Shown here: positions 25,932-36,668 of the stretch, in pieces
How positions within the stretch are numbered: the first letter of the stretch is position 1
Layout: the number at the start of each line of letters is the position of its first letter
NCBI GenBank assembly: GCA_965250115.1
Contig: CBDFNJ010000001.1
Location: forward strand, 1,364,001 to 1,428,000
Direction of reading: 5' to 3'
Source of the DNA: CBDFHB01 sp965250115
Lineage (GTDB): Bacteria; Acidobacteriota; Vicinamibacteria; Marinacidobacterales; SMYC01
Length of the DNA: 64,000 nucleotides
Program-made: the position numbers and the translations under genes
The notes under the pieces: model-generated
The model's input: only the letters and a program-made list of their open reading frames with translations
Database searches by the model: none
What the model was told of the DNA's origin: nothing

Positions 25932-26798
25932 TTGAAGTTTGAGGTAGACACGGAACTGTTTCCCTTTGAGAACCACTTCCGGAAGACCGGCGGTGGAGCA
26001 GCAGTACACTACGTCGACGAGGGGCAGGGCGTAGTCGTCCTAATGCTTCATGGCAATCCCACTTGGTCCTTCCTGTACCGGAAAATGATCACGCGGATGA
26101 GAGAGCATTTCCGCTGCATTGCGCCGGACTATCCGGGCTTTGGACTGTCCACCGCACCGACAGGGTACGACTTTCGGGCCAATACGCACAGTGAGGTTCT
26201 GGCCGATGTCGTCGAGAAGCTGGGGCTCGCAGACTTCATCCTCGTTATGCAGGATTGGGGTGGTCCGATCGGGCTTGCCGTGGCCGAGCTGTTCCCAGAG
26301 CGGGTGCGTGGCATGGTGATCGGTAATACATGGGCGTGGCCTCTGAAGGGTGAGCTCAGGATGGATGTCTTCAGCTGGATAATGGGTGGCCTGATCGGCC
26401 GGTCGATGGCACGCTCGTTTAACGGTGTGTGGCGAGTATTCATGAGGAGAGGATTCGTCAACCGGCCCAGCGACAGGGAGTTGGCCATGTACGAGGCACC
26501 ATTTCGGGACAAGAGGAACCGCATTCAGACCGCTATCTTTCCCCGCCAGCCAGTCAAGGCTCACGAGTTTGAGTCGAAGGTCGAGTCTGGACTAAAGACG
26601 CTAGCCGAAAAGCCCGTATTGTTTCTCTGGGGAAACAGGGATTTCGCATTCAAACAACCGGAACTGGAGCGGTTCAAGTCGCACTTTCCCAACCACGTTC
26701 AGCATCCACTCGAGGCGAGCCACTTCTGGCAGGACGAACGGGGCGAGGTCGCCTCGGATTACATCATCGACTGGGCACGGCAGAAAAATTGGCTATGA
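25932..26798 (+). CDS. Haloalkane dehalogenase-like alpha/beta hydrolase
   Basis: The product has 288 residues from TTG 25932. HGNPTWS (40-46) forms the oxyanion loop, with N42 as a possible halide-stabilising residue. The nucleophile elbow is MQDWGGPIG, with Asp108 followed by Trp109, the haloalkane-dehalogenase arrangement. D237 in WGNRDFAF and H264 in EASHFWQDE complete the triad. The cap domain follows WPLKGELRMDVFSWIMGG. Asp as nucleophile, with Trp next to it, favours dehalogenase over esterase; some members have other or unknown substrates. It follows the carbonic anhydrase remnant by 3 bp and likely lost its native promoter with it. Confidence 0.82.
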   Translation: MKFEVDTELFPFENHFRKTGGGAAVHYVDEGQGVVVLMLHGNPTWSFLYRKMITRMREHFRCIAPDYPGFGLSTAPTGYDFRANTHSEVLADVVEKLGLADFILVMQDWGGPIGLAVAELFPERVRGMVIGNTWAWPLKGELRMDVFSWIMGGLIGRSMARSFNGVWRVFMRRGFVNRPSDRELAMYEAPFRDKRNRIQTAIFPRQPVKAHEFESKVESGLKTLAEKPVLFLWGNRDFAFKQPELERFKSHFPNHVQHPLEASHFWQDERGEVASDYIIDWARQKNWL

Positions 26799-26847
26799 TT
26801 ACCGGTTTGGAAGTGCTGGCAAACCGAATCGAGGGGAGGGGCAACCC

Positions 26848-27318
26848 ATGGATGCGTTAGCAATCTTCGGACTGTAGTTCATCTTGAGCCTTGTTGCGTG
26901 GGGCCTGATTGCAAATTGGTTATTGGCTCCCTGGCTAGAGAAACAGTCGCCACACAACGCTCTTTTCTGGCTAATCCTGCCGCATGCATTTCGCTACATG
27001 GGAATGGTATTCCTGGTCCCCGGAGTCGTTGCGCGACCGCTGCCAGGCGCTTTCGCAACTCCTGCCGCCTACGGGGACTTGGTGACGGGTGTGCTAGCGT
27101 TGCTGGCGCTCATCGCTCTGCGGACTAGCTGGGCCGGTGCGTTGACGCTGATCTGGCTCTTTAACATTGTCGGCACGGTGGACCTTCTAAATGCATTGCG
27201 CCACTTGAATGTGGTACCGGACTTCGGAGCGGCTTGGTACATTCCGACATTCTTCGTGCCACTACTCCTGGTGACTCACTTCATGATTTTTGCCCGGCTG
27301 CTCAGACGAGAGCGCTGA
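26848..27318 (+). pseudogene. Small integral membrane protein with a premature amber stop
   Basis: A strong ribosome site (GGGGAGGGG, 26831-26839) precedes ATG 26848, which reads MDALAIFGL and then TAG at 26875-26877; the frame resumes at once as FILSLVAWGLIANWLLAPWL and runs to 27318. A single C-to-T change (CAG to TAG) would explain it. The 156-residue protein has about four membrane helices (WGLIANWLLAPWL, GMVFLVPGVVA, LVTGVLALLALIAL, IPTFFVPLLLVTHFMIFA). I do not recognise the family. Restart at the TTG at 26884 is possible and would give a nearly complete protein. Confidence 0.7.
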
Positions 27319-27327
27319 GCTCTAGGT

Positions 27328-27403
27328 TGGAGGCGGCGGGCGGATTCGAACCGCCGAATAGAGGTTTTGCAGACCTCCGCCTTAGCCACTTGGCTACGCC
27401 GCC
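27328..27403 (-). tRNA. tRNA-Cys(GCA)
   Basis: Minus-strand cloverleaf: acceptor GGCGGCG, D arm GCC...GGC, anticodon loop CTGCAAA with anticodon GCA, T arm GGCGGTTCGAATCCGCC, discriminator T, and an encoded CCA at 27328-27330. Confidence 0.95.
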
Positions 27404-27420
27404 GAATGAAGAGGATTAGA

Positions 27421-27495
27421 TGGAGCGGGACACGGGATTCGAACCCGCGACTTCGACCTTGGCAAGGTCGCACTCTACCACTGAGTTAGTCCCGC
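27421..27495 (-). tRNA. tRNA-Gly(GCC)
   Basis: Minus-strand cloverleaf: acceptor GCGGGAC pairing with GTCCCGC, anticodon arm CGACC-TTGCCAA-GGTCG with anticodon GCC, T arm GCGGGTTCGAATCCCGT, and an encoded CCA at 27421-27423. It lies 17 bp from tRNA-Cys, on the same strand and upstream of it, so the two are probably cotranscribed. Confidence 0.95.
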
Positions 27496-27557
27496 CCTGC
27501 CATTGGGCAATCGTCACTTGTAGCAAAAGAGTCCGACCGTTGTCAAAGTGACGAGGT

Positions 27558-27932
27558 TCAGGCTTCGAAAGCACCCCGAATCACCTGGAGGGTCGGTCGC
27601 CTGCCTGGGAGTGCCGTGACACCGACGACGTCGAAGCGGACGGATATCCCCCTCAGCCGATGGGACTTGAGGTAGACCTCGGCGAGCTGGATCAGTTTTC
27701 TGCGCTTGCGAGCATCGACGGCGTCGATGGCGGGGCCGTAGTCCGACCTGGAGCGGGCCTTGACCTCGACGACGACGAGGATGTCGCCGTCCTTGGCGAC
27801 GAGGTCGATCTCACCGAGCCGGCAGCGCCAGCGCCGCTCGACGATGCGGTAGCCCCGTCGTTCGAGCTCTTTGGCGGCGAGATCCTCGCCGCGGTGGCCG
27901 AGACTCTTCTCCTTGAACAGATTGCCCCTCAC
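27558..27932 (-). CDS. yraN: YraN/UPF0102 family nuclease-fold protein
   Basis: The 124-residue protein has the UPF0102 signature: GHRGEDLAAKELERRGYRIVERRWRCRLGEIDLVAKDGDILVVVEVKARS, with the restriction-enzyme-like Asp and Glu-x-Lys (EIDLV, VEVKAR). It is predicted to bind Holliday-junction-like DNA; the cellular role is not settled. It starts at GTG 27932, 12 bp after cysS, and is probably the last gene of the cysS operon. Confidence 0.92.
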   Translation of the reverse strand: MRGNLFKEKSLGHRGEDLAAKELERRGYRIVERRWRCRLGEIDLVAKDGDILVVVEVKARSRSDYGPAIDAVDARKRRKLIQLAEVYLKSHRLRGISVRFDVVGVTALPGRRPTLQVIRGAFEA

Positions 27933-27944
27933 CCGCCCGCCTTA

Positions 27945-29348
<1,404 letters not shown>

Positions 29349-29350
29349 GT

Positions 29351-31137
29351 CTAGTTCCGCTGTACCACCATCAACGTTAAATCATCCGCCAAACCGGCCT
29401 CGGCTGCAAAGACGCGTACTCCGGCGACGAGCCGCGCCACGAGATCTCTGGACGGCCGGCTGCAGCTCTGGCGCATCGTTTCGAGAATGCGTTCGTCCTC
29501 GAACTCCTCCCCCTCGGGATTCCTCGTCTCGGACAGGCCATCGGTATAGGTGACCAATAGATCGCCTTTTTCGAGCGTCGTCCTGCCCCGAGCAATGTCC
29601 ATCGAGCTCATCAGACCGACGACCGAAGCTCCTTCGACGAGTCTTTCGACGCTACCATCAGCGCGCAGAAGGATCGGATAGCAGTGCCCGGCATTCACGA
29701 AGTCGAGCTCACCCGACCCGATGTCAAGCGACCCGAAGAAAGCGGTGACGTAGCGGTTGCCTTCCGTACTGTCGTAGACGATCTCGTTCAAGCGCTCGGT
29801 CAAAGACTCGAGAGAAATATCACCCAAGCCCGCGAGCGCGTGCAGTGCCGCCTGGATCGAAGCCATCAGTAGCGCCGCTCCGGTACCCTTGCCCGAAACG
29901 TCGGCGACCACGAGCCACTCTTTCCCACCCTTTCTAGACAGATAGTCGAAGTAATCGCCCCCGACGGTGAGACAAGGGATATTGATACCGGCGACGTCCC
30001 AACCCTCGATGTCTGGATCCCCGTCGGGAAGAAGCCCACGCTGGATCTCCCGCGCGAGGGCTATCTCCTTCTCGATCTTCTGCTTCTCGAGCCACTCGCG
30101 AGTCAATCTCAAGTGGTCGAAGGCGGCAGCGGCCTGGGAGGCGAGCGAGCGCAGAAAGTCGCGGTCCTCCTCCGTGAGCGGCTTGCCCGAACCGCGAGGT
30201 CCGAGCACCAGGGCGCCGTGGACGTTTTCGCCCGAGCGAAGGGGCGCGACGCTTTCCATGCCGAGGCCAGACAACAGCTCCCGTAGCCCGTCATCCTCGA
30301 GGTTCGAGACGCTCCGACTATCCGAAAGACCCGTGAGCAGAGCTGCTTTCGCCTCGAGAACACTGCGTTCCGATGGCTCGAGCCGGATGCCGGCCTGCTC
30401 GACGATGCTTCCATCGTGAAGCACCAGCGCTCGCGTCGTCAAGGCGTGACCCATGGCGTTCGTCAGAAGTACCTCGTGAACCCTCGCCGCGCTGGGACTA
30501 CGATTGAGCTCTCTCGTGATATCGAAGAGGGAGTTGAGCTGATAGACCTTGAGGGACAACCGTTGATTGAGCTCGCGAAGCTCCTCGTAGATGCGTCCGT
30601 TGTCGATCGATGCCGCGGCTGAGACCGAGAGGACTTCCGTGAATATTCTCTCATCGGGACCGTAGGGGCCTCCCGCTCGCCGAGGAGCAGGACGCCGGCT
30701 AGACGGTCGGACTTCACCAGGGGCGCGAGCAACGAGGCCTTCGTCTTGGTCAGAACCTTCCGTGCCCAGGCGCTTCGGTCCTCGTCCGTCGCGAGCGCGA
30801 GCGCTGGCGTTTCGTCAGGGAGCGCGAGCGTAAGGCCAGCCCAGTCCTCGTCCTTTCGCCCCCGCCGGGCTCGCGGTACGAGGTGATCGTCGCCGTCACG
30901 TAACAAGATTCCCGCCCAGCTCGCTCTGGTCTCTCCCATGGAGACGAACAGAATGAGGTCCAAAATCTCCTCGAGGGCGAGCGTTCGGTTCAGGGTGGAG
31001 TTGAAGTCGAGGAGGGCGAGCACCTCGGAGAGCTTCTTCTTGAGCCGCTCGTCGGGAAGGTCGCGGGTAAGCGAGGCGAGAAGCTCCTGGTAGCGGTAGG
31101 ACGCGGTGGTGCTCTCTGAAGCCATGGGATCAACCAA
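29351..31137 (-). pseudogene. GAF-GAF-SpoIIE phosphatase with a 1-bp frameshift
   Basis: The gene opens near 31137 (MVDPMASESTTASYRYQELLASL...) and encodes a first GAF domain (ALEEILDLILFVSMGETRASWAGILL). Near 30672 the frame breaks: after LLLGERE the native sequence GGPYGPDERIFTEVLSVSAAASIDNGRIYEELRELNQRLSLKVYQ goes on in the -1 frame, consistent with one lost base. The rest holds a second GAF domain and a SpoIIE/PP2C domain (VGGDYFDYLS, VADVSGKGTGAALLMA, NAGHCYPILL, ADDLTLMVVQ). A TTG within the second frame (30559) could still give a protein with GAF2 and phosphatase. It belongs with the anti-sigma kinase (31159) and STAS gene (31637). Confidence 0.85.
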
Positions 31138-31158
31138 ACGTGGCGAGAACGACGACGG

Positions 31159-31635
31159 CTAAGCTCGTTCTGGATCTCGCTTCTTGTAGCGGACCATCAC
31201 ACATTTGTTCTTTCCGCTGCCCGCTCTCGTGTGCTCGACCTTGTCCATCATTTGTCTCATGATCGTGAGACCGAGGCCGCCTTTTCGCCGCTCCGCAACG
31301 AGCTTGTCGAGGTCGAACTTTGGAACCGGCATCGACGCGAGCGCCTCGCCGTCATGCGATATCACGATTGATAGACTGTCGCCATCCGGGCTGAAGTGCA
31401 CCTCGATCTCGTGATCGGGCTCGCCGCGATAGGCATGCTGAACCACGTTGGTCGTCGCCTCGTCCACCGCAAGCGTTATTTTTTCCGCTTCGACGGCCTC
31501 GAATCCCGTCGACTCGGCGAGGTGCTTCGTGAGCTCGTGCACCATATGAAGGAATTTCTCGTCGCTCGGGAAACGAAGCTCCACGACGCCGCGCGCTTTC
31601 GGACTCGAGCGGCCGCCGGAGGGTTTGCTTCCCAT
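31159..31635 (-). CDS. Anti-sigma factor serine kinase (RsbW-like HATPase)
   Basis: A 158-residue protein from ATG 31635, which follows the STAS stop by one base. It has the GHKL boxes KITLAVDEATTNVVQHAYRG (N box), SIVISHDGEAL (D box, with His where RsbW often has Asp) and GGLGLTIMRQMMDKVEH (G box). It would phosphorylate the adjacent STAS protein and sequester a partner. The upstream open frame to 31773 lies inside the STAS gene and is not used. Confidence 0.88.
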   Translation of the reverse strand: MGSKPSGGRSSPKARGVVELRFPSDEKFLHMVHELTKHLAESTGFEAVEAEKITLAVDEATTNVVQHAYRGEPDHEIEVHFSPDGDSLSIVISHDGEALASMPVPKFDLDKLVAERRKGGLGLTIMRQMMDKVEHTRAGSGKNKCVMVRYKKRDPERA

Positions 31636-31636
31636 T

Positions 31637-31996
31637 TCAGCCGGGCGCGTTCGCCCGATAGCTGGCCAGCCCCTCTTGCTCCGAGACGAGAACCTGACAC
31701 GAATGGTTGAACCCCAGTACTTCGAAGATGTTACGCACCGTCTCGTTGAGCTCCGCGACCCGGATATCGCCACCTTTAGAACGTACGTCTTCGATCAGAC
31801 CCATGATCACGCCCAGACCCGCGCTCGCGATATAAGCCAGCTCCGACCCGTTGATCAGAATCTTCCGGTTGCCCTCCTCGAGGGCGCCGGCCATCACCTG
31901 CTCGAATTCCCGCACGGTATGAGCGTTGATGAAACCCTTGGGCGTGATGATGGTTACGTCACCTTCGTGGCGGCGGTCCACCGTCAAATCAGGCAC
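31637..31996 (-). CDS. STAS-domain anti-sigma factor antagonist
   Basis: A 119-residue STAS protein starting at GTG 31996, with GGGAGG 8 bases upstream. The phospho-acceptor serine sits in ELAYIASAGLGVIMGL. C-terminal part: TVRNIFEVLGFNHSCQVL. With the kinase and phosphatase genes that follow, it forms the second partner-switching module in this window. Gene order (STAS, kinase, phosphatase) is the reverse of the module at 14356-17015. Confidence 0.9.
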   Translation of the reverse strand: MPDLTVDRRHEGDVTIITPKGFINAHTVREFEQVMAGALEEGNRKILINGSELAYIASAGLGVIMGLIEDVRSKGGDIRVAELNETVRNIFEVLGFNHSCQVLVSEQEGLASYRANAPG

Positions 31997-32037
31997 TGAT
32001 AGATCCTCCCGATTTGCATCCGTAGTTGCTACGAATT

Positions 32038-32982
32038 CTATAACAGAAGGTTCCCGCCGGGCTCGTCGAAGAAATGGCGCGCTTCGTCGCGATCGCGCTC
32101 GAGCTGTCGCTTGAGGACATCGGCGGACTCGAAGGCCACTGTACCTCGCACTCTCTGGTGAAAATAGAGCCGAATGGGCTCACCGTAGACTTCGCGGGAG
32201 AAATCGAACAAGTGGGTCTCGACCATTCGCTCGTCGAGCCCGAAGGTCGGGCGGCGACCCACGTGGGTCATCCCCTGCAGACGTTCGCCTCCGATTCTGG
32301 CCTCCGTGACGTAGACACCATCGGCGACGAGCACGTCACCCTCGACGTTAACATTGGCGGTGGGGAATCCCATCAGCCGTCCGCGGCCATCACCTTCGAC
32401 GATGCGACCGTCGAACAAGTAGGGCCGACCCAACATCTCGCGAGCCTCATCGACCCGACCGGCCTCCAGGGACCGGCGGATCCGGGAGCTCGAGATCATC
32501 TCCCCCTTGTGGATCGTGGCCTCGACTTCGTGCACGATGAACCTTCGGCCCTCCCCAAGGCTTCGCAACGACTCCAAATCTCCCGACCGGCCTCGTCCGA
32601 ACCGGAAGTTACTGCCGAGCACGAGCTCCGAGGCCCGGAGGCTCCCCACGAGAACCTCGTCCACGAAGCTCTCGGCGCTAAACCGCGAGAACTCCCGCGT
32701 GAAGTGGATCACGACGAGAAGATTGAGTCCCAAAGAGGCGAGGACTTCCTGTTTGAGCTCGGGCGTCAGGATGCGACGAGGGGCGTGCTCGGGACGTAGC
32801 ACGCTCATCGGATGAGGCTCGAAGGTCAAGGCCACACAAGGAGCAGAAGCCTCCTTCGCCCTCGTCTTCAGAAGCTCGATGGCACGCTGGTGGCCGCGAT
32901 GTACGCCGTCGAAATTGCCCAGCGTCACGCAGGGGCGCGCGCCATCAGGCAGATCGACATCGGGGTAGTAGGAGACTCTCAT
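32038..32982 (-). CDS. ribF: Bifunctional riboflavin kinase/FAD synthetase
   Basis: A 314-residue RibF. The N-terminal FAD synthetase domain shows the nucleotidyltransferase motif TLGNFDGVHRGHQ (21-33) and ISSSRIRRSLEAG. The C-terminal flavokinase has GRGRLMGFPTANV and GVYVTEARIGG, and ends ...RDEARHFF. It makes FMN and FAD from riboflavin. The start overlaps the DUF4388 gene (ATGA at 32979-32982), so the two are coupled. The short distance to the STAS gene suggests cotranscription with the signalling module. Confidence 0.96.
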   Translation of the reverse strand: MRVSYYPDVDLPDGARPCVTLGNFDGVHRGHQRAIELLKTRAKEASAPCVALTFEPHPMSVLRPEHAPRRILTPELKQEVLASLGLNLLVVIHFTREFSRFSAESFVDEVLVGSLRASELVLGSNFRFGRGRSGDLESLRSLGEGRRFIVHEVEATIHKGEMISSSRIRRSLEAGRVDEAREMLGRPYLFDGRIVEGDGRGRLMGFPTANVNVEGDVLVADGVYVTEARIGGERLQGMTHVGRRPTFGLDERMVETHLFDFSREVYGEPIRLYFHQRVRGTVAFESADVLKRQLERDRDEARHFFDEPGGNLLL

Positions 32983-34301
32983 CGGTGCGAGCCTGAGCTC
33001 AAGGGTTTCGAGGATCCTACCGAAGGAGCCCCGCTAAGGGTAATCGATTCCGGTAGAATTTTTCGTACGACGCGCAGATACGACTCCCCCGAAGGACCGA
33101 AGGCCTCCAGAACCACCTGGTCGGGAGCTGTCGTGTCGTAGCGAAACGGCTCGCCGCTCGTTGCTCTCAGATCGTTTGCATCGAGAAGCGGCGGACTCGC
33201 GTTCACCAAATCGTCCAAACTCGAGGGATAGACACCGAAAGCGAGGTAGTAGGAGCGAAGGGCGGATACGACCCGCTGCGCACGCGCCGTATCCAGGCTA
33301 CGGTCGGTTGTCGTAGCCTCCTGGCGAAAAAAGCTCGGCCGCGTCGGGACCCGGAACGGCGCTCCGCGGGATGCGAAGAGACCGACCGCCGTCAGAGCCG
33401 TCACGACCACGAGGGCAAGCAGACCGACCGATTGACTCGGCGCGCTCGACTGGACCTGTACCGACCCCTGTCGCCGGATTTTTGCCTGCTCCTGTCCCGC
33501 GGGCGCAACGAGATTGCGATCCATGAAATCGAACAACGTCCGGCAGACGTCGAAGTCGGACAGTCCCGTCATTTCCATGATCGTCGAGATGGACCGTTTT
33601 CCATCGAGGAGCTTGTAAATCAATGCCTCCGTCGAATTCATCAGGACTTCGGACGTCGGGTTCGCGTTCCCGCCGTTGCCCCCGCCTTCGAGCCCGTCGA
33701 AGGCCGCACCGAGGCCTCCCGACTCCCCTTCGCTGGCGTTTTCGACCTTGATGGCCTTGTTCGGCACCAGCGGTCGGAACACGAAATCCAGAGTGGGAAT
33801 GCGTTTCTCGATGATGGGCCACTCGTCGACGCGACGAATGCCCTCCATGAGGATGTGGTCGGTACTGACCGGGGTGACGTTCTCGTGGTCGTAGTCGGCA
33901 TCCGCACTCGGGTCGAAATGATAACGACCGGCCTTCCATCGAAACACGCGGAAGACGATCTGCTGGACCTGCTCCGACAGCGCCGACCTGAGGTCGTCGC
34001 TTTTGATGTAACCCTGGCTGGTCAGAATGAAGCCGAGGCGCTGCATCGAGACTTTTTGCTTCGCGAGTGCCTCCTCGAGAATTTCCTTCCTGAGTTTGCT
34101 CTGTCGAACGAGAACGTTGCCCAGGAGATCGTCGAGGCGTCTCACCGTCGAGTCCGCGTGAACCACCATGCCCTGCTCGAAGACCACGCTCACCGTCTCG
34201 CGCTCGCTCTCGAGCGTCAAGAGCCCCGTCTTCCGCTGCATGCCGATAAGCTGAAAAATATCCGGCAGCGCGAAGTCTTTTAATGTTCCAGAAAGCGCCA
34301 T
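32979..34301 (-). CDS. DUF4388 protein with a membrane anchor and pilin-like tail
   Basis: A 440-residue protein. Residues 1-100 form a DUF4388 domain (MALSGTLKDFALPDIFQLIGMQRKTGLLTLESE, VVFEQGMVVHADS). Residues about 100-270 have a helical part and a winged-helix-like module (ALIYKLLDGKRSISTIMEMTGLSDFDVCRTLFDFMD). One membrane helix lies near residue 300 (LLALVVVTALTAVGLFA). The end (RVVSALRSYYLAFGVYPSSLDDLVNASPPLLD...) resembles the tail of type II secretion pseudopilins. It may link an intracellular regulator to the envelope; function unknown. It sits between ribF and the TPR gene with minimal gaps. Confidence 0.75.
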   Translation of the reverse strand: MALSGTLKDFALPDIFQLIGMQRKTGLLTLESERETVSVVFEQGMVVHADSTVRRLDDLLGNVLVRQSKLRKEILEEALAKQKVSMQRLGFILTSQGYIKSDDLRSALSEQVQQIVFRVFRWKAGRYHFDPSADADYDHENVTPVSTDHILMEGIRRVDEWPIIEKRIPTLDFVFRPLVPNKAIKVENASEGESGGLGAAFDGLEGGGNGGNANPTSEVLMNSTEALIYKLLDGKRSISTIMEMTGLSDFDVCRTLFDFMDRNLVAPAGQEQAKIRRQGSVQVQSSAPSQSVGLLALVVVTALTAVGLFASRGAPFRVPTRPSFFRQEATTTDRSLDTARAQRVVSALRSYYLAFGVYPSSLDDLVNASPPLLDANDLRATSGEPFRYDTTAPDQVVLEAFGPSGESYLRVVRKILPESITLSGAPSVGSSKPLSSGSHR

Positions 34302-34304
34302 CGT

Positions 34305-36228
34305 CTACCCACGTGCCACTGGACGCGAAATCAAATTGGCGATCACCAGGACCGCCGCCATCCAAACGACGATCAAGTAGGAAGCATTCGAGCCCAGCCC
34401 CAAAACTCCATCCGGGAAGGGATAGAGGGAGTCGGAGAGAAAAAGGGTGGAGGCGCCCAGAAGCCAGAGGAACAGAAGCAAGATGCCGATGACGGACATC
34501 CCTTCTCCGACATGACCGGCGCCCGGCGCGACGATCGATAGGGCGCGAAAAACGACAGCCTTGGTTCGCGACGCCCGTTGGACGAGGTTGAGCTTTTCGT
34601 TGCGCGCCTGAGCCGAAACGCCGTCTTTCATGAAAAACAGGTGATAGCACTGGGTGCAGAGGCCTTTGCGACCCGTTCCGATCTGGCAGTGGCCGCAAAA
34701 AGCGCTGCCACACTTCCAGCAGCGCTGCGTGTGTTGCCGCTGTTTGAAGAAGACCTCGAGGACGAGGATCAGCACAGCGAACAAAATCGGCCCTACAACG
34801 AAGCGGAGTCCCCAAGTGGCGAGCATGGGAGGCTCGAAAAAGCTCGTCACCCGAGTTTCGTGAATCCCCTCCGACAGGCCGTAGAACTTGCCCAGGATGT
34901 CGACCTCATCGAGACGGGCGTCGGCTACAACTCGATAATTTCCGGTGAGTTGCTCGAAGGCCGTGACGGCCATGGCATCCAGCAGATCCGCCCGCGTCCG
35001 TGCTTCTTCGCGCTCCGCAAACTGGAAGTTCTCGGCATGGGCAAGACTCTTGTTGTAGTACGCCATGACGAATTGCGAGTTCGCGGCGATCGCCTGGTTG
35101 TACTGGACGAGGGCCCCGTCCCAATCTCGCTGCGCGAAGTAAATGTTCCCGAGGTTGAGCCTCGATTCCAGATCGCTCGGAAAAGCATCGAGAATTCGTC
35201 GATAGGTCGAGGCGGCGAGCTCGTAGTCTCCCAGGTTCTTGTACTGGGTCGCGAGCACGAACTGCAGATCGCGATCGTTGGGCTGCTGCTGAATGGCTGC
35301 CCTCAGAACCTCGACGTCGCCCACATCGAAGGTCCCGGTAACGGACGAGAGAGCCGCCTGGTAGGAAGGGTTGCCGACCGTGCGGGACCAGGCGGAGTAG
35401 AGCTCCGCGAAGGGCGCGGCACCCAGGAAGACAAGCAAACAGAGGACGGAGACGACCCGTTCCTTGATGGTCTGATAGGCGAAGGTAATGGCAAGCTAGT
35501 AGGGCCGCCAGCCAGCCGACTCCCGCCGTCAAGATCAGGGGCAGGCACAGGGCAACGAGGGTGGCCGCGAGTGTCGCCCTGCTTCCCCAATCAACATCGA
35601 GTCGCTCGAGAAACTCGTGGTAGACAAGCACGCCGTAGCGGTAGACCATGAGCATGGCGAACAAAAACACGAGCCCCATCAAGCTCGAGAAGAGCAGGAA
35701 GAGAAGATTCCAGCTCGCGAAGGGTCCGTCGCGCTCCGATCGAAGCGCTGCGAGCTGCGCCTGTATGCGATGCAGGATGGCGGTTACGTAGCCCAGGCCA
35801 CCCTCGCGCTCCGAGGCGCGAGCAAGGCCCCAGTACGCGGTGGGCAGGTCCGGCGCGAGCTCGGCGGCGGTTTCGAAGTTCTCCCTCGCTTGCTCGAGCT
35901 CACCGCTCTCGAGCAAGCCAAAGCCCTGATACACGAACGAGGTCCCGACATCGTTCAGGTTGAAGGCGTTTCGCTCGACGCGAAGACGCTTGATCTCCTC
36001 CAACAGGCGATTCGCGGTCTCGTCGCTCCCAGCCGTTACAGCTTCGAGATACCGCCTCCAATAGTGATCGAAAGAGGTGTGAAGAGAGATCGTTTCTGCC
36101 TGGCCGATTTCCTGCGCTTTAACCGGTTCGACCGAGCCAAGCAACAATATCAGCGCGGCGAATAGAAGCGCCGTCCCCGCCGCGTCCCGGCGAGTTCCCG
36201 TAGAGACTTTTCGTGAAGGCAGATACAA
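34305..36228 (-). pseudogene. TPR/zinc-ribbon multi-pass membrane protein with a frameshift
   Basis: Reading from ATG 36228: a signal or membrane segment (ALLFAALILLLGSVEPVKAQ), a TPR-like stretch (LLESGELEQARENFETAAELAPDLPTAYWGLARA), and further membrane helices (FLLFSSLMGLVFLFAMLMVY). Near 35493 the frame shifts: after GWLAALLA the native ITFAYQTIKERVVSVLCLLVFLG goes on in the +1 frame. One extra base explains it. The second part has more TPRs (DWDGALVQYNQAIAANSQFVMAYYNKSLA), a zinc ribbon (CWKCGSAFCGHCQ ... LCTQC) and C-terminal helices. The whole protein would have about 640 residues. Function unknown; the family is common in Acidobacteria-like genomes next to DUF4388 genes. Confidence 0.75.
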
Positions 36229-36239
36229 GTCTTGGTGCC

Positions 36240-36668
36240 CTAGGATTTCGACCGTTTCGCTTTCGCCACGAACTGCGTTCGCAGTTGGTAGAGCACGTCC
36301 TCGAGAGCCTGCTCTTCGTCCCGTGCAAGGTTGCCCTTCGTCTTCGTTTGAAGCACTTCGACAAGGGAGAGCAACATTTGTGCGGTGTGAAGGTCTTCGT
36401 GCGACGCGCCGGTGACGGGATGAGGCTCGCCCAGATGGAGGCTCGCTTGAGTCGTCAGCAAACTCAACAAGTCGAGGAAGCGCTCGTCGGGGGCCGGCGA
36501 CCGGGCCTGGATCTGCTCGGCGCGTTCCGCCTCGTCGGCGCTGCTCGCCGCGAGTGGCTCCTCGACCTCGTCGCGCACCCCGCTGGGCTCCCGGGGATCC
36601 CCTTCGGCGGTGAACGCTCTGCGATCCGTGACCTTGAAGCCTCTCGTCTGCTCCTCGTACTCACTCAT
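36240..36668 (-). CDS. DUF1844 domain protein
   Basis: A 142-residue protein from ATG 36668. The opening (MSEYEEQTRGFKVTDRRAFTAEGD) precedes an acidic linker and a C-terminal DUF1844 domain: FLDLLSLLTTQASLHLGEPH ... AQMLLSLVEVLQTKTKGNLARDEEQALEDVLYQLRTQFV. The family is small, soluble and of unknown function. It ends 11 bp before the TPR protein start and probably heads the operon that runs leftward to cysS. It is divergent from mazG. Confidence 0.88.
   Translation of the reverse strand: MSEYEEQTRGFKVTDRRAFTAEGDPREPSGVRDEVEEPLAASSADEAERAEQIQARSPAPDERFLDLLSLLTTQASLHLGEPHPVTGASHEDLHTAQMLLSLVEVLQTKTKGNLARDEEQALEDVLYQLRTQFVAKAKRSKS

Noticed and set aside
21907..27495. The tRNA genes as integration sites for an island or prophage.
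   Set aside because: No integrase gene and no visible repeat of a tRNA 3' end; the IS elements nearby explain the disruption.
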